Assembly (NCBI RefSeq): GCF_002982075.1 | Contig: NZ_PUEJ01000004.1 | Span: forward strand, 496,001-560,000 | Direction: 5' to 3' | Length of the DNA stretch: 64,000 nucleotides | Origin: Labrys okinawensis | Lineage (GTDB): Bacteria; Pseudomonadota; Alphaproteobacteria; Rhizobiales; Labraceae | Part shown: piece after piece, positions 26,250-37,159 of the stretch | Layout: every line of letters starts with the position of its first letter | Numbering within the stretch: position 1 is the stretch's first letter | Made by a program: the position numbers and the translations under genes | Notes under the pieces: model-generated | What the model was told of the DNA's origin: nothing | Database searches by the model: none | What the model saw: the letters and a program-made list of their open reading frames with translations, nothing else

Positions 26250-27236
26250 TCAGCCGATCTCGACCACCACCCGCCCCCTCACCTTGCCCTCCAGGATGCT
26301 GGCGGCGGTTTCGCGGACCTCGTCGAAGGGGATCGAGCTCGTCATGGCATCGAGCTTGTCGCGGTCGAGCTCGTTGGCAAGGCGCCGCCAGGCCTCCTGG
26401 CGGACGACCTGGGGGCATTGCACCGAATCGATGCCGAGCAATGAGACCCCCCGCAGGATGAATGGCATCACGCTGGACGGCAGGTCCGATCCACCTGCCA
26501 GGCCGCAAGCGGCGACGGCGCCGCCATATTTGATCTGCGACAATACATTGGCGAGGGTGAGCGAACCGACCGTATCGACGGCGCCGGCAAAGCGCTCCTT
26601 GCCGAGAGGGCGCAGGGGGCCGGTGAGTTCGGCCCGATCGATCACCTCGGAGGCGCCCAGATTCTTGAGATAATCGCCTTCTTCCGGGCGCCCTGTCGAG
26701 GCGATCACCGTGTAGCCGGCCCGCGCCAGCAAGGCGACGGCCGTGGAACCCACGCCGCCGGCGGCGCCGGTCACCAGCACCGGCCCGCGGGCGGGCGTGA
26801 TGGCATGGGCCTCGAGCGCCATCAGGCTCAGCATCGCGGTATAGCCGGCGGTGCCGATCGCCATCGCCTGCGCATGCGTCATGCCATAGGGCACCCGCAC
26901 CAGCCATTCGCCCTTGACGCGGGCCCGCTCGGCATAGCCGCCGAGATGGGTCTCGCCCACGCCCCAGCCATTGAGGATGACATGGTCGCCCGGATCCCAG
27001 TCCTTCGAGGAGGAGGCGATCACCTCGCCGGCGAAATCGACGCCCGGAATCATCGGAAAACGGCGCACCACCGGCCCCTTGCCGGTTATGGCAAGGCCGT
27101 CCTTGTAGTTGACGGTCGAGTGGGTGACCCGGACCGTGACGTCGCCATCCATGAGATCGCGCTCGTCGAACTCAGCGAAGTTGCAGGCATAGCCGGTATC
27201 CGGCTTGGTGACGACGAGAGCCTTGAAAGTCGACAT
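26250..27236 (-). CDS. acuI: Acrylyl-CoA reductase AcuI / YhdH-type MDR oxidoreductase
   Basis: A 328-residue zinc-free medium-chain reductase. It starts MSTFKALVVTKPD and has the YhdH/AcuI hallmarks STVNYKDGLAITGKGPVVR, FPMIPGVDFAGEV and NGWGVGETHLGGYAE. The NADPH loop is VTGAAGGVGSTAVALLA. The enzyme reduces acryloyl-CoA to propionyl-CoA with NADPH, relevant to DMSP, 3-hydroxypropionate or lactate metabolism. It is a single gene with palindromes after its end. Confidence 0.86.
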   Translation of the reverse strand: MSTFKALVVTKPDTGYACNFAEFDERDLMDGDVTVRVTHSTVNYKDGLAITGKGPVVRRFPMIPGVDFAGEVIASSSKDWDPGDHVILNGWGVGETHLGGYAERARVKGEWLVRVPYGMTHAQAMAIGTAGYTAMLSLMALEAHAITPARGPVLVTGAAGGVGSTAVALLARAGYTVIASTGRPEEGDYLKNLGASEVIDRAELTGPLRPLGKERFAGAVDTVGSLTLANVLSQIKYGGAVAACGLAGGSDLPSSVMPFILRGVSLLGIDSVQCPQVVRQEAWRRLANELDRDKLDAMTSSIPFDEVRETAASILEGKVRGRVVVEIG

Positions 27237-27606
27237 GCACGCTCCTGCAATTGCTGTCTGGTGTCCAGATCGTGTCTTGGCGTTTTCGAGGCCCGAGCCG
27301 GTTATGGCAAGCGGAAAAATGGCCGCATGGTCGGCGATCCGTCACGCCGATCCGGCCAGCGATCCCTGGACAAAGCCATATCGAGCGTTCGGTCCAATTA
27401 ATCCGACATATAAGGCCCTGGACACGTCGGTTCTTCAGACAAAAGCAGGGTCAGACGCAATTATTACACTCTGACACATTTTGTTATCCGGCCAACCTAT
27501 CGATTTAGACGTTTGAAGAATTGAATTTATCGGCCGGCTGTGGAAAGGCTCTGCGCCAAATACGTGCCGGCGTAATCGGCCAATCCGAAATCACTGAGGA
27601 AGTGCA
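27237..27606. other. 370-bp intergenic region before ppdK
   Basis: No open frame or RNA gene is convincing here. The part from about 27400 to 27530 is much more AT-rich than the surroundings and probably holds the ppdK promoter. A divergent acuI promoter must lie at the left end. An AGGA site (27598-27601) precedes the ppdK ATG. Confidence 0.5.
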
Positions 27607-30273
<2,667 letters not shown>

Positions 30274-30325
30274 GGCCTGGACCTTCCTCGGAATTCACCG
30301 AGGCGTCTTCGAGTTTGCACGACCT

Positions 30326-30378
30326 TTGTCATTGCCGGGTTTGACCCCGGCAATCCAGGTCGAGCCCGGCGATGACAA
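30326..30378. repeat. Palindromic repeat downstream of ppdK
   Basis: TTGTCATTGCCGGG (30326-30339) pairs with 30365-30378 with one mismatch, enclosing further CCGGCAATCC sequence. Lies 52 bp past ppdK and 15 bp before the end of the converging peptidase gene. Related words occur at 26182 and 41224. Confidence 0.7.
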
Positions 30379-30393
30379 TCTGCTTCGGACATC

Positions 30394-31554
30394 TCATTCC
30401 GGGGCCGTGACCATGCCCTGACCGATATCGACCTCTGGAACATCCGGGGCGAACACGTTCCGGCGGGCGCTGGCGAGAATGCGGGCGCCGACGCTGGCGG
30501 CGCTGCCGTTGATGCCTTTGTGCTCCAGCGCCTGCCACCACAAGGCAGCCACGCCCGAGACATGCGGGCAGGCCATGCTGGTGCCACTGATGGTATGAAG
30601 GCCGCCACCGGGCCAGGCCGAGGTGATGTCGACGCCGGGCGCCGCCACTGCCGCCAGCATGTTGGAAAAGGACGCCACCCTGTATGTGTCGGCGTCCCGT
30701 CCCACCGCCGCCACCGCGATCACGCCGTCGGCTGCCGCCGGCAGGGAAGCGGCGATGCGATAAGGCGTCACCGCCGCCCGTTTGCTCTCATTGCCCGCCG
30801 CCGCCACCACCAGCGGCGAAGTGCCGAGGGCGCCATGGGCCTTGAGCATTGCCATGATGGTATCGAGCATGCGCAGATTGCTGCGATAGCCCACCAGGGC
30901 CATCGAGGTGGCCGGCTCGATATCCCAGCCCTCCGAGGTCAGGCGTTTCACCAGACCGGGGAAATCGAAGCCCAGCGACATGGAGACGATATCGGCCTTC
31001 TCCGTCAGCGCCCATTGCAGGGCTTCGAAAATCATGCCGGAATCGCCCTTGCCGTCATTGCCGAGCACCTTGCCGATCAAGGCTTTGCCGACACCGCGCG
31101 CAATGCCGATACGCTGGCCGCCGACGTCCCGGCCGAAAATGGTGCCGGCGCAGTGCGTGCCATGGCCCTTGACGTCGCCATTGCCGCTGCCGGTGAAGTC
31201 CCTCTCGACCAGTGTTACGCCAGCAAAAGCCGGATGGGCGGCATCGATGCCGGTGTCGAGCACGGCAACCGTGACCCCGGCGCCGGTAAAGGGACTGGCA
31301 TCGGCGCCGACGGCCGCGACGCCCCAGCTGGCGCCAGCCTCGGCTACCGCCGGTGCGGGGCTGTCGAGAGGCTCGATCAGCGCCGTCGGCATGTTCTCGG
31401 CATAGGAGATGTCCGGATCGGCCTCCAACTCGCGCAGGGCTTGGTCCGGCAGGGTCTCGACCGTGATTTCCGGCGGCTTGGGCTGGAGCCGCTCAAGCCC
31501 CATCCGACCGGGCTGGTCCGCCTTGGGCCGACGCAGAATGACATAGGATCGCAT
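30394..31554 (-). CDS. S8 family subtilisin-like serine peptidase
   Basis: A 386-residue subtilase. The catalytic Asp100 lies in VAVLDTGID, His131 in KGHGTHCAGT and Ser326 in ISGTSMACPH; the oxyanion Asn is in VAAAGNES. The start at 31554 has AGGAGG upstream; the first ~60 residues look like a short I9-type prodomain (MRSYVILRRP ... PDISYAENMP). No signal peptide is visible, so it is either cytoplasmic or exported by another route. It is divergent from the LemA operon. The physiological target is unknown. Confidence 0.87.
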   Translation of the reverse strand: MRSYVILRRPKADQPGRMGLERLQPKPPEITVETLPDQALRELEADPDISYAENMPTALIEPLDSPAPAVAEAGASWGVAAVGADASPFTGAGVTVAVLDTGIDAAHPAFAGVTLVERDFTGSGNGDVKGHGTHCAGTIFGRDVGGQRIGIARGVGKALIGKVLGNDGKGDSGMIFEALQWALTEKADIVSMSLGFDFPGLVKRLTSEGWDIEPATSMALVGYRSNLRMLDTIMAMLKAHGALGTSPLVVAAAGNESKRAAVTPYRIAASLPAAADGVIAVAAVGRDADTYRVASFSNMLAAVAAPGVDITSAWPGGGLHTISGTSMACPHVSGVAALWWQALEHKGINGSAASVGARILASARRNVFAPDVPEVDIGQGMVTAPE

Positions 31555-31740
31555 GACTTCCTCCTGCCTTGTCGCCGTACCGAACGTTCCGGTTCTCTCA
31601 TGCGACAATCGGCGTTATCGCGCCGTGACAACGACCGACGGGGCTGTGGGCTGTTCCGCGGGATGCTTTGCCCCCGCCGGCGGCGTCGATATAAGGACAT
31701 GATGGCTGGCTGTTCGCCGGCACGACAAAGGGGGCCTTGC

Positions 31741-32343
31741 ATGTCGGGATTGGCACGAATTCTCGCGATCCTTGCCGTTATCGTAGTGGTGGTCGGGCTG
31801 GTGGTCAGCGGCGGCATCAACACCATTCCCACCGACGAGGAGAAGGCCAAGGCCGCCTGGAGCGAGGTCCAGAACCAGTATCAGCGCCGCGCCGATCTGG
31901 TGCCGAACCTGGTCGAGACCGTGAAGGGCTATGCCAAGCAGGAAGAAAAGGTGCTGACCGAAGTGGTCGAGGCCCGCGCCAAGGCGACCAGCGTGAAGAT
32001 CGACGCCAGTACGATCACCGATCCCGAGAAGTTCAAGCAATTCCAGGAAGCGCAGCAGGGCCTGTCCGGTGCTCTCGGCCGCCTGATTGCCCTGCGGGAA
32101 GCCTATCCTGACTTGAAATCGAACCAGAACTTCCTGTCGCTGCAATCGCAGCTCGAAGGCACCGAAAACCGCATCGCCGTGGCGCGCAAGGACTATATCG
32201 AGGCGGTCCGGGTCTTCAACACCGACCTTCGCACCTTCCCGCAGAGCATCTACAAGGCGATCTTCTACAGCGGGACCAAGCCGATGGAGACCTTCAACGC
32301 CGCGCCGGAGAACCAGGCCGCCCCGAAGGTCAACTTCAACTGA
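31741..32343 (+). CDS. lemA: LemA family protein
   Basis: A 200-residue protein anchored by an N-terminal helix (ARILAILAVIVVVVGLVVS) and followed by the LemA coiled-coil domain. The diagnostic stretch is WSEVQNQYQRRADLVPNLVE followed by TVKGYAKQEEKVLTEVVEAR; ENRIAVARKDYIEAVRVFN closes it. LemA proteins face the periplasm and are found with TPM-domain proteins, as here. Their biochemical role is not established. First gene of a three-gene operon. Confidence 0.92.
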   Translation: MSGLARILAILAVIVVVVGLVVSGGINTIPTDEEKAKAAWSEVQNQYQRRADLVPNLVETVKGYAKQEEKVLTEVVEARAKATSVKIDASTITDPEKFKQFQEAQQGLSGALGRLIALREAYPDLKSNQNFLSLQSQLEGTENRIAVARKDYIEAVRVFNTDLRTFPQSIYKAIFYSGTKPMETFNAAPENQAAPKVNFN

Positions 32344-32356
32344 GGCTTCGCGAGGC

Positions 32357-33232
32357 ATGAGCAAGCAGGTGTTCTTCGGTGTGCCGGTCTTCTCGGCTCC
32401 ATCGAGAGATGGAGCGGGACCGGCACGGGCCGCAGAGAATGCCGGTCTGAAGACCGGCAGACCATTTTGCGCTGCGCTCGCCTTGCTGCTTTTCTTCCTC
32501 GTTCCCGCCTTCGCCCTGAACTTTCCCATCCTGACGGACCGCGTGGTCGATCAGGCGGGCATCATTCCAGCCGGCGAGCGCGCCAGCCTCGACCAGTCCC
32601 TGAAGGCTCTGGAGGACAAGTCGAGCGACCAGCTCGTCGTCGTCACCCTCAAGAGCCTGGAAGGCCTGGAGATCGCCGATTACGGCTATCAGCTCGGCCG
32701 TCACTGGGGCATCGGCCAGGGCAAGCTCAACAATGGCGTGCTGCTCATCGTCGCCCCCAACGAACGCAAGGTGCGTATCGAGGTCGGCTATGGGCTTGAA
32801 GGCACGCTGACCGACGCGCTCTCCAGCGTGGTGATCCAGCAGGCGATCCTGCCCAAGTTCAAGGCCGGCGACATACCAGCCGGCATCAAGGCCGGCGTCG
32901 CCGCCATCGAGGATGTGCTGCTCAACAATGAGAGCGAATGGAAGCAGCGGGCCAAGGATGGCGCCCGCAGCGACGAAGGCTTCGATCCTCAGACCGTCTT
33001 CGTGATTTTCTTCATTCTGTTCTTCATCTTCGTGATTGCCTCGGGCTGGATCGATTCCTCGCGCGGCGGCCCCCGCGGGCCGGGTGCCCGGCGGCGGGGC
33101 TCCGGCCCTGTCTTCATCCCGACCTCGTCGGGTTGGGGCGGCGGCTCGGGCTGGGGCGGAGGATCATCCGGCGGCGGTTTTTCCGGCGGAGGCGGCTCCT
33201 TCGGCGGCGGCGGTTCGAGCGGGAGCTGGTGA
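32357..33232 (+). CDS. TPM domain (YgcG-like) protein with repeat-derived N-terminus
   Basis: A 291-residue protein. Residues ~70-190 form the TPM domain (LTDRVVDQAGIIPAGERASL, then DQLVVVTLKSLEG and VRIEVGYGLEGTLTDALS). A transmembrane helix (TVFVIFFILFFIFVIASGW) and a Gly/Ser-rich tail follow. The hydrophobic export signal (ALALLLFFLVPAFA) is preceded by about 30 residues encoded by a cluster of small palindromes (32381-32459), so an element has probably extended the N-terminus. It starts 14 bp after lemA. Confidence 0.87.
   Translation: MSKQVFFGVPVFSAPSRDGAGPARAAENAGLKTGRPFCAALALLLFFLVPAFALNFPILTDRVVDQAGIIPAGERASLDQSLKALEDKSSDQLVVVTLKSLEGLEIADYGYQLGRHWGIGQGKLNNGVLLIVAPNERKVRIEVGYGLEGTLTDALSSVVIQQAILPKFKAGDIPAGIKAGVAAIEDVLLNNESEWKQRAKDGARSDEGFDPQTVFVIFFILFFIFVIASGWIDSSRGGPRGPGARRRGSGPVFIPTSSGWGGGSGWGGGSSGGGFSGGGGSFGGGGSSGSW
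32381..32459. repeat. Palindrome cluster inside the 5' end of the TPM gene
   Basis: GTGCCGGTC (32381-32389) pairs with GACCGGCAC (32418-32426), enclosing CTCCATC GAGA GATGGAG. A second hairpin TGCCGGTCT GA AGACCGGCA spans 32440-32459. The cluster is in frame and translated. Confidence 0.8.
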
Positions 33233-33233
33233 G

Positions 33234-33932
33234 ATGACCCGTGTATTGACGCAGGACGATCATCGCCGCATCGCGGCGGCCATCACCGCGGCGGAAGCGG
33301 GCACGTCCGGCGAGATCTACTGCGTCGTCAGCCATGCCGTAGCGAGCTATCGCTGGATCCCGGTAACCCTGGGCGCAGTGGCCGTGCTGCTCACTCCGGT
33401 GCTGATCGGCCTGCTGGCGCCGGATCTGCTGCACGCCTCGCTGTTCGGCGAGCCGTGGAGCAGCGGCAATTTCAGCCAGGCCGACATGGCGTCCGCCCTC
33501 AGAAAGGGGCTGCTCACCCTCAGCCTGACCCAGATCGCCGTCTTCGTGGTGGTGACCGCCCTGAGCTGGCCGCAGCGCGTGCGGCTCTGGTTTGCCCCGC
33601 CGCCCATGCGCCGCCACAAGGTGATGCTTGCGGCCCGCAGCCAGTTCCTGGCCCAGGGATTGCAGCAGACCGCCGACCGCACCGGTCTCCTCCTCTTTAT
33701 CGCCATGGCCGAGCGGCAGGCTGTGCTGATCGCCGACGAAGGCATCAACGCCAAAGTCGAGCAGCAGGTCTGGGACGATACCATCGATGGCCTGACCAAG
33801 GCCGCCGCCGCCGGACGCCTCGCCGAGGGCCTGGTTGCCGCCATCGGCCAATGCGGGGGCCTGCTGGCGCAGCATTTTCCGCCTGAGAGCCAGCCGCAGA
33901 ACCAACTGCCGAACCGTGTGGTGGAGCTGTAG
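33234..33932 (+). CDS. TPM domain integral membrane protein
   Basis: A 232-residue protein, third gene of the lemA operon, starting one base after the preceding stop codon. It has a short N-terminal TPM-like part (TQDDHRRIAAAITAAEAGTS followed by GEIYCVVS), two membrane segments (PVTLGAVAVLLTPVLIGLLA and LSLTQIAVFVVVTALSW) and a C-terminal part with TGLLLFIAMAERQAVLIADEG. This split-TPM architecture commonly accompanies LemA and YgcG-like proteins. Function unknown. Confidence 0.85.
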   Translation: MTRVLTQDDHRRIAAAITAAEAGTSGEIYCVVSHAVASYRWIPVTLGAVAVLLTPVLIGLLAPDLLHASLFGEPWSSGNFSQADMASALRKGLLTLSLTQIAVFVVVTALSWPQRVRLWFAPPPMRRHKVMLAARSQFLAQGLQQTADRTGLLLFIAMAERQAVLIADEGINAKVEQQVWDDTIDGLTKAAAAGRLAEGLVAAIGQCGGLLAQHFPPESQPQNQLPNRVVEL

Positions 33933-33971
33933 GGCTCATACCAACAGCATTGATGCTTGACAGATCAAGCA

Positions 33972-34060
33972 CCGTCATTGCGAGCGTAGCGAAGCAATCC
34001 AGGGGCCGTGAGCTTTGTGCCTTCAAGCCCTGGATTGCTTCGCTGCGCTCGCAATGACGG
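33972..34060. repeat. 33-bp inverted repeat (dispersed palindrome family A)
   Basis: Arms 33972-34004 and 34028-34060 match with one mismatch. The loop, read on the other strand, begins CTTGAAGGCAC like the loop of the copy at 14423-14508, so the two are copies of one element in opposite orientation. It sits between the converging TPM and Gfo/Idh genes. Confidence 0.9.
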
Positions 34061-34084
34061 ATCAGCTTTAGGCCTGTCCTGATA

Positions 34085-35236
34085 TCATTCGCCCGTCAGC
34101 GCCTCGTCGAAGCGGCGCCAGCTGTCGGTGAGGTCGAGCACGGCGCGGCTGGCGCGGGCCTCGTCCATCTTGATGGCGGTCAGGCCAGCCGCGAGCGCGT
34201 CCACCACCGAGACCGGCAGCGGCGCGCCGTCGATCAGGTGCTTGCCGATATCGGCGGCCATCTGCTCGTCGGCGCCGTAATGGGCGGAGAGCTCCGTCGT
34301 CTCATAGCTCTTGTCGATCAGCTTTTGCGAGGTGCGCGCATCATGCACCCGGAAGTAATTGCGCACGAAATCCCCTTCGGCCATGCCTTTGGAGCCGATC
34401 ACGCAGAAGCGCCGGAATTCGTCGGGCACGTTGATATTGGTGTGGAAATTGAGGGCGACGCCATTCTCGAATTCGACGATCGCCACCTGGAAATCGATGA
34501 TGTCTGCATCGGAATCGAACACCTTGTCCGTGCTCAGCCAACCGCTCGGCTTGCGGTGATAAACCTCCATGTCGTTGACACCCTCGGCGCTGGGCGCATT
34601 GCCCGGCAGGAAGGTGCGGCGGCCGCCGAAGCTTGCCACCCGCACCGGGCGCGAGCCGACCAGACCCTGATAGAGGTCGATGTCGTGGCAGCATTTTTCC
34701 AGCATGAAGCCGCCGGAATAATGCTGATAGCGCCGCCAGTCACGCATGAAGAAGGCCCCGTGATAGGGCGCCAGATGCTCGGAGGCCTCGATCGAGACGA
34801 TGTCGCCCAGCACGCCCTCGTCGCGCATGCGCGTGAGGTCGCGATAGAGCGAGGCATAGCGCAGCACCAGGCCGACCATCACGCTGTCGGTGCCGTGGGT
34901 GCGAAGGAGTTCGAGCAGCTTGAAGGTGTCTTCCTGCGAGGTCACCACCGGCTTTTCGGCGAAGACCTTGACGCCATGCTCGAGCCCCGCCCGAATATGG
35001 TCCAGATGCATCGCATTCGGCGAGCCGACCATCAGGAGATCGAGCGTCTCGGCGGCGAGCAAGGCATCAGGGCTGTCATGGGCGCGGCCCGCTGCGATGC
35101 CATGCTCCTTCATATAGCCCAGGCCTGCCGGCGCGGGATCGACATAGCCGACCACGGTGAAGCCCGGCACCATCAGACTGAAGATGCGGGCAAGATAGCC
35201 CATGCGATAGCCGAGCCCGATGATGCCGACCTTCAT
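34085..35236 (-). CDS. Gfo/Idh/MocA family oxidoreductase
   Basis: A 383-residue NAD(P)-dependent sugar or inositol dehydrogenase-like enzyme. The Rossmann start is MKVGIIGLGYRMGYLARIF, the family motif AEKPVV follows near residue 95, and SGGFMLEKCCHDIDL carries the HDID-type catalytic pair. The start at 35236 gives the usual N-terminus. It is the last gene of the sugar ABC operon, so it probably oxidises or isomerises the imported carbohydrate. The substrate cannot be assigned. Confidence 0.87.
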   Translation of the reverse strand: MKVGIIGLGYRMGYLARIFSLMVPGFTVVGYVDPAPAGLGYMKEHGIAAGRAHDSPDALLAAETLDLLMVGSPNAMHLDHIRAGLEHGVKVFAEKPVVTSQEDTFKLLELLRTHGTDSVMVGLVLRYASLYRDLTRMRDEGVLGDIVSIEASEHLAPYHGAFFMRDWRRYQHYSGGFMLEKCCHDIDLYQGLVGSRPVRVASFGGRRTFLPGNAPSAEGVNDMEVYHRKPSGWLSTDKVFDSDADIIDFQVAIVEFENGVALNFHTNINVPDEFRRFCVIGSKGMAEGDFVRNYFRVHDARTSQKLIDKSYETTELSAHYGADEQMAADIGKHLIDGAPLPVSVVDALAAGLTAIKMDEARASRAVLDLTDSWRRFDEALTGE

Positions 35237-35339
35237 TCCGCCTACTCCGTGACTGTTCGGACAATTCCTACAGGCCTTCCGCGAACGATTGAACACATCC
35301 TTGGTGGCAGGGAGCGTTCGCCCACAGCCTGGAGGCGTC

Positions 35340-36173
35340 TCATTTCACAGCTCCCGCCGTAAGGCCCTGGATGAAATTGCGCTGGAAGATCAGATAGACC
35401 ACGATGATCGGAGCCACGATGATCACCGCTCCTGCCGTCAGGGTCGGGATGTCGACGATATAGCGTCCCTGGAAGAACAGCATGCCGATCGGCAGCGTGC
35501 GCACTTCGTCGTTGTTGACCAGGATCAGCGGGATCAGGAATTCGTTCCAGGTCCAGATGAACAGGAAGAGCGCGAGCGTCGACATCGCCGGCTTCATCAA
35601 GGGCAGGATGACGTGGCGCAGCACCTGCAGCCGCGTGGCGCCGTCGATCACGGCGGCATCGACGAGTTCGGTCGGCAATTGCCGCATGGCACTCGCCATG
35701 AACAGGGTGGCGAAGGGGATCGACATGCCGATCTGCGGCAGGATAAGCGCCCAATAGGTGTTGAGCAGACCGAGCCAGCGGAACTCGTGGAACAGCGGAA
35801 TGATGAAAGCCTCGGTCGGCACCATCATGCCCAGCGTCAGCATCGCAAAGAGCATGCGCTTGAGCGGCAGCGTGAGAAAGGCGAAGGCAAAGCCCGAAAG
35901 GATGCCGAGCACGATGGAAATGCCGACCACCGGCACCACCACCAGGATGGAATTGAGGAAATAAGTGTCGAAATGCCCGTCCACCCAGGCCCGGGCGAAA
36001 TTTTCGAAATGCGGCTGCTGCGGCAGCGCGAAGGCGCCGGCCAGAACGTCCTTCTGGCTCTTGAGCGAGGTCAGCACCAGGAGCGCGAAGGGCGCGACGG
36101 TCAGCAGGGCAAACAGCCACAACAGGGCCCGAAGCGGCAGCAAGGCAGACGCGGTACGCGAGGAGGCCGCCAT
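35340..36173 (-). CDS. Sugar ABC transporter permease, MalG/UgpE type
   Basis: A 277-residue inner-membrane permease of the CUT1 carbohydrate family with about six hydrophobic segments. The EAA loop is VDAAVIDGATRLQVLRHVIL followed by PLMKP. The start codon overlaps the end of the upstream permease gene by one base at 36173. With its partner it forms the channel. No ATPase is encoded in the cluster; CUT1 systems often share a MsmK/UgpC-like ATPase encoded elsewhere. Confidence 0.9.
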   Translation of the reverse strand: MAASSRTASALLPLRALLWLFALLTVAPFALLVLTSLKSQKDVLAGAFALPQQPHFENFARAWVDGHFDTYFLNSILVVVPVVGISIVLGILSGFAFAFLTLPLKRMLFAMLTLGMMVPTEAFIIPLFHEFRWLGLLNTYWALILPQIGMSIPFATLFMASAMRQLPTELVDAAVIDGATRLQVLRHVILPLMKPAMSTLALFLFIWTWNEFLIPLILVNNDEVRTLPIGMLFFQGRYIVDIPTLTAGAVIIVAPIIVVYLIFQRNFIQGLTAGAVK

Positions 36174-37051
36174 CAGTGCTCCCTCTCCCGTTCCGGCATG
36201 AAACGGTGGATCGCCCCGTTCACGATGAAAATCAGGATCGCGCCGATCACCGCAACCGCCGAGGCATAGCCGTAGCGCCCGAGATCGAAGCCGAGCTGAT
36301 ACATGTAGAGATTGGGCACCAGGGTCGCGTTGGCGGGGGCGCCCCGCGTCATGGTGAAAACGAGGTCGAAATTCTTGATCGAGAATATGATGGTCAAGAG
36401 CAGCACGATGCGCACTTCCGGCAGCAGCGAGGGCACGCTGATATGGCGGAAGGACTGCAGGGGCGTAGCGCCGTCGACCTTGGCGGCGTCGTAGAGCGAG
36501 GGCTCGATGCGCTGCAGGCCGGACATGAAGATGGCCATGCAGAAACCGGCATAATACCAGGTGGCGACGAGGCCGACCGCTGGCAGGGCGAAGGTGAAGC
36601 TGCCGAGCCAGGGCAGAGCGAGCGATTTCAGGCCGATCGCCTTCAGGGCCTGGTTCAACGGCCCGAAGGCGGGATTGTAGAGCCAGCGCCAGATGATGCC
36701 GAGCACGGCGGTGGGCATCACATAGGGCATGAAATAGAGGGTGCGCAGGACAAGCTGCTCGCGCGAATGGATCGAGGTGACGATGGCCGCCATCGCCAGG
36801 CCGAGCAGCAGCGGCAGCGCCACATAGAAGATCAGCAGAACCAGATTGTTCTTGAGCGCGACATAGAACACCGGATCGGAGAACAGCGCGGCATAGTTCT
36901 CCAGCCCGACGAAGCGCGGCGCGCTGATGCCGTCCCAGGCCGTGAATCCAAGCACGATGGAACTGAGGATCGGCACCAGCACGAAGGCGCCATAGATCAG
37001 AAGCGACGGCAATATGTAGAGAAGGTTGCGATATTTGGAAGCGTCGAGCAT
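36173..37051 (-). CDS. Sugar ABC transporter permease, MalF/UgpA type
   Basis: A 292-residue CUT1 permease. It contains RTLYFMPYVMPTAVLGIIWR and the EAA loop YDAAKVDGATPLQSFRHISV. The ATG at 37051 was chosen over the TTG at 37084 because it places the first membrane segment at the expected distance. Coupled to the downstream permease by overlap. A hairpin in the 108-bp gap separates it from the binding-protein gene. Confidence 0.9.
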   Translation of the reverse strand: MLDASKYRNLLYILPSLLIYGAFVLVPILSSIVLGFTAWDGISAPRFVGLENYAALFSDPVFYVALKNNLVLLIFYVALPLLLGLAMAAIVTSIHSREQLVLRTLYFMPYVMPTAVLGIIWRWLYNPAFGPLNQALKAIGLKSLALPWLGSFTFALPAVGLVATWYYAGFCMAIFMSGLQRIEPSLYDAAKVDGATPLQSFRHISVPSLLPEVRIVLLLTIIFSIKNFDLVFTMTRGAPANATLVPNLYMYQLGFDLGRYGYASAVAVIGAILIFIVNGAIHRFMPEREREH

Positions 37052-37098
37052 AGGCGCGGCTGGCCTTCCTGAGGCGTTGATCAAAGAGGGCGCGGCTT

Positions 37099-37120
37099 CC
37101 TTCTCCCCTGCGGGAGAAGG
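37099..37120 (-). terminator. Stem-loop between sugar-binding protein and permease genes
   Basis: CCTTCTCCC and GGGAGAAGG form a perfect 9-bp stem around CTGC. In binding-protein operons a structure at this place protects the upstream message and lowers permease expression; the same word also occurs at 42415-42437, so it may instead be a dispersed palindrome. Confidence 0.55.
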
Positions 37121-37159
37121 AGTGTCGCGCTTCTCAGGGGACCGATCCGGGGATCGTCC

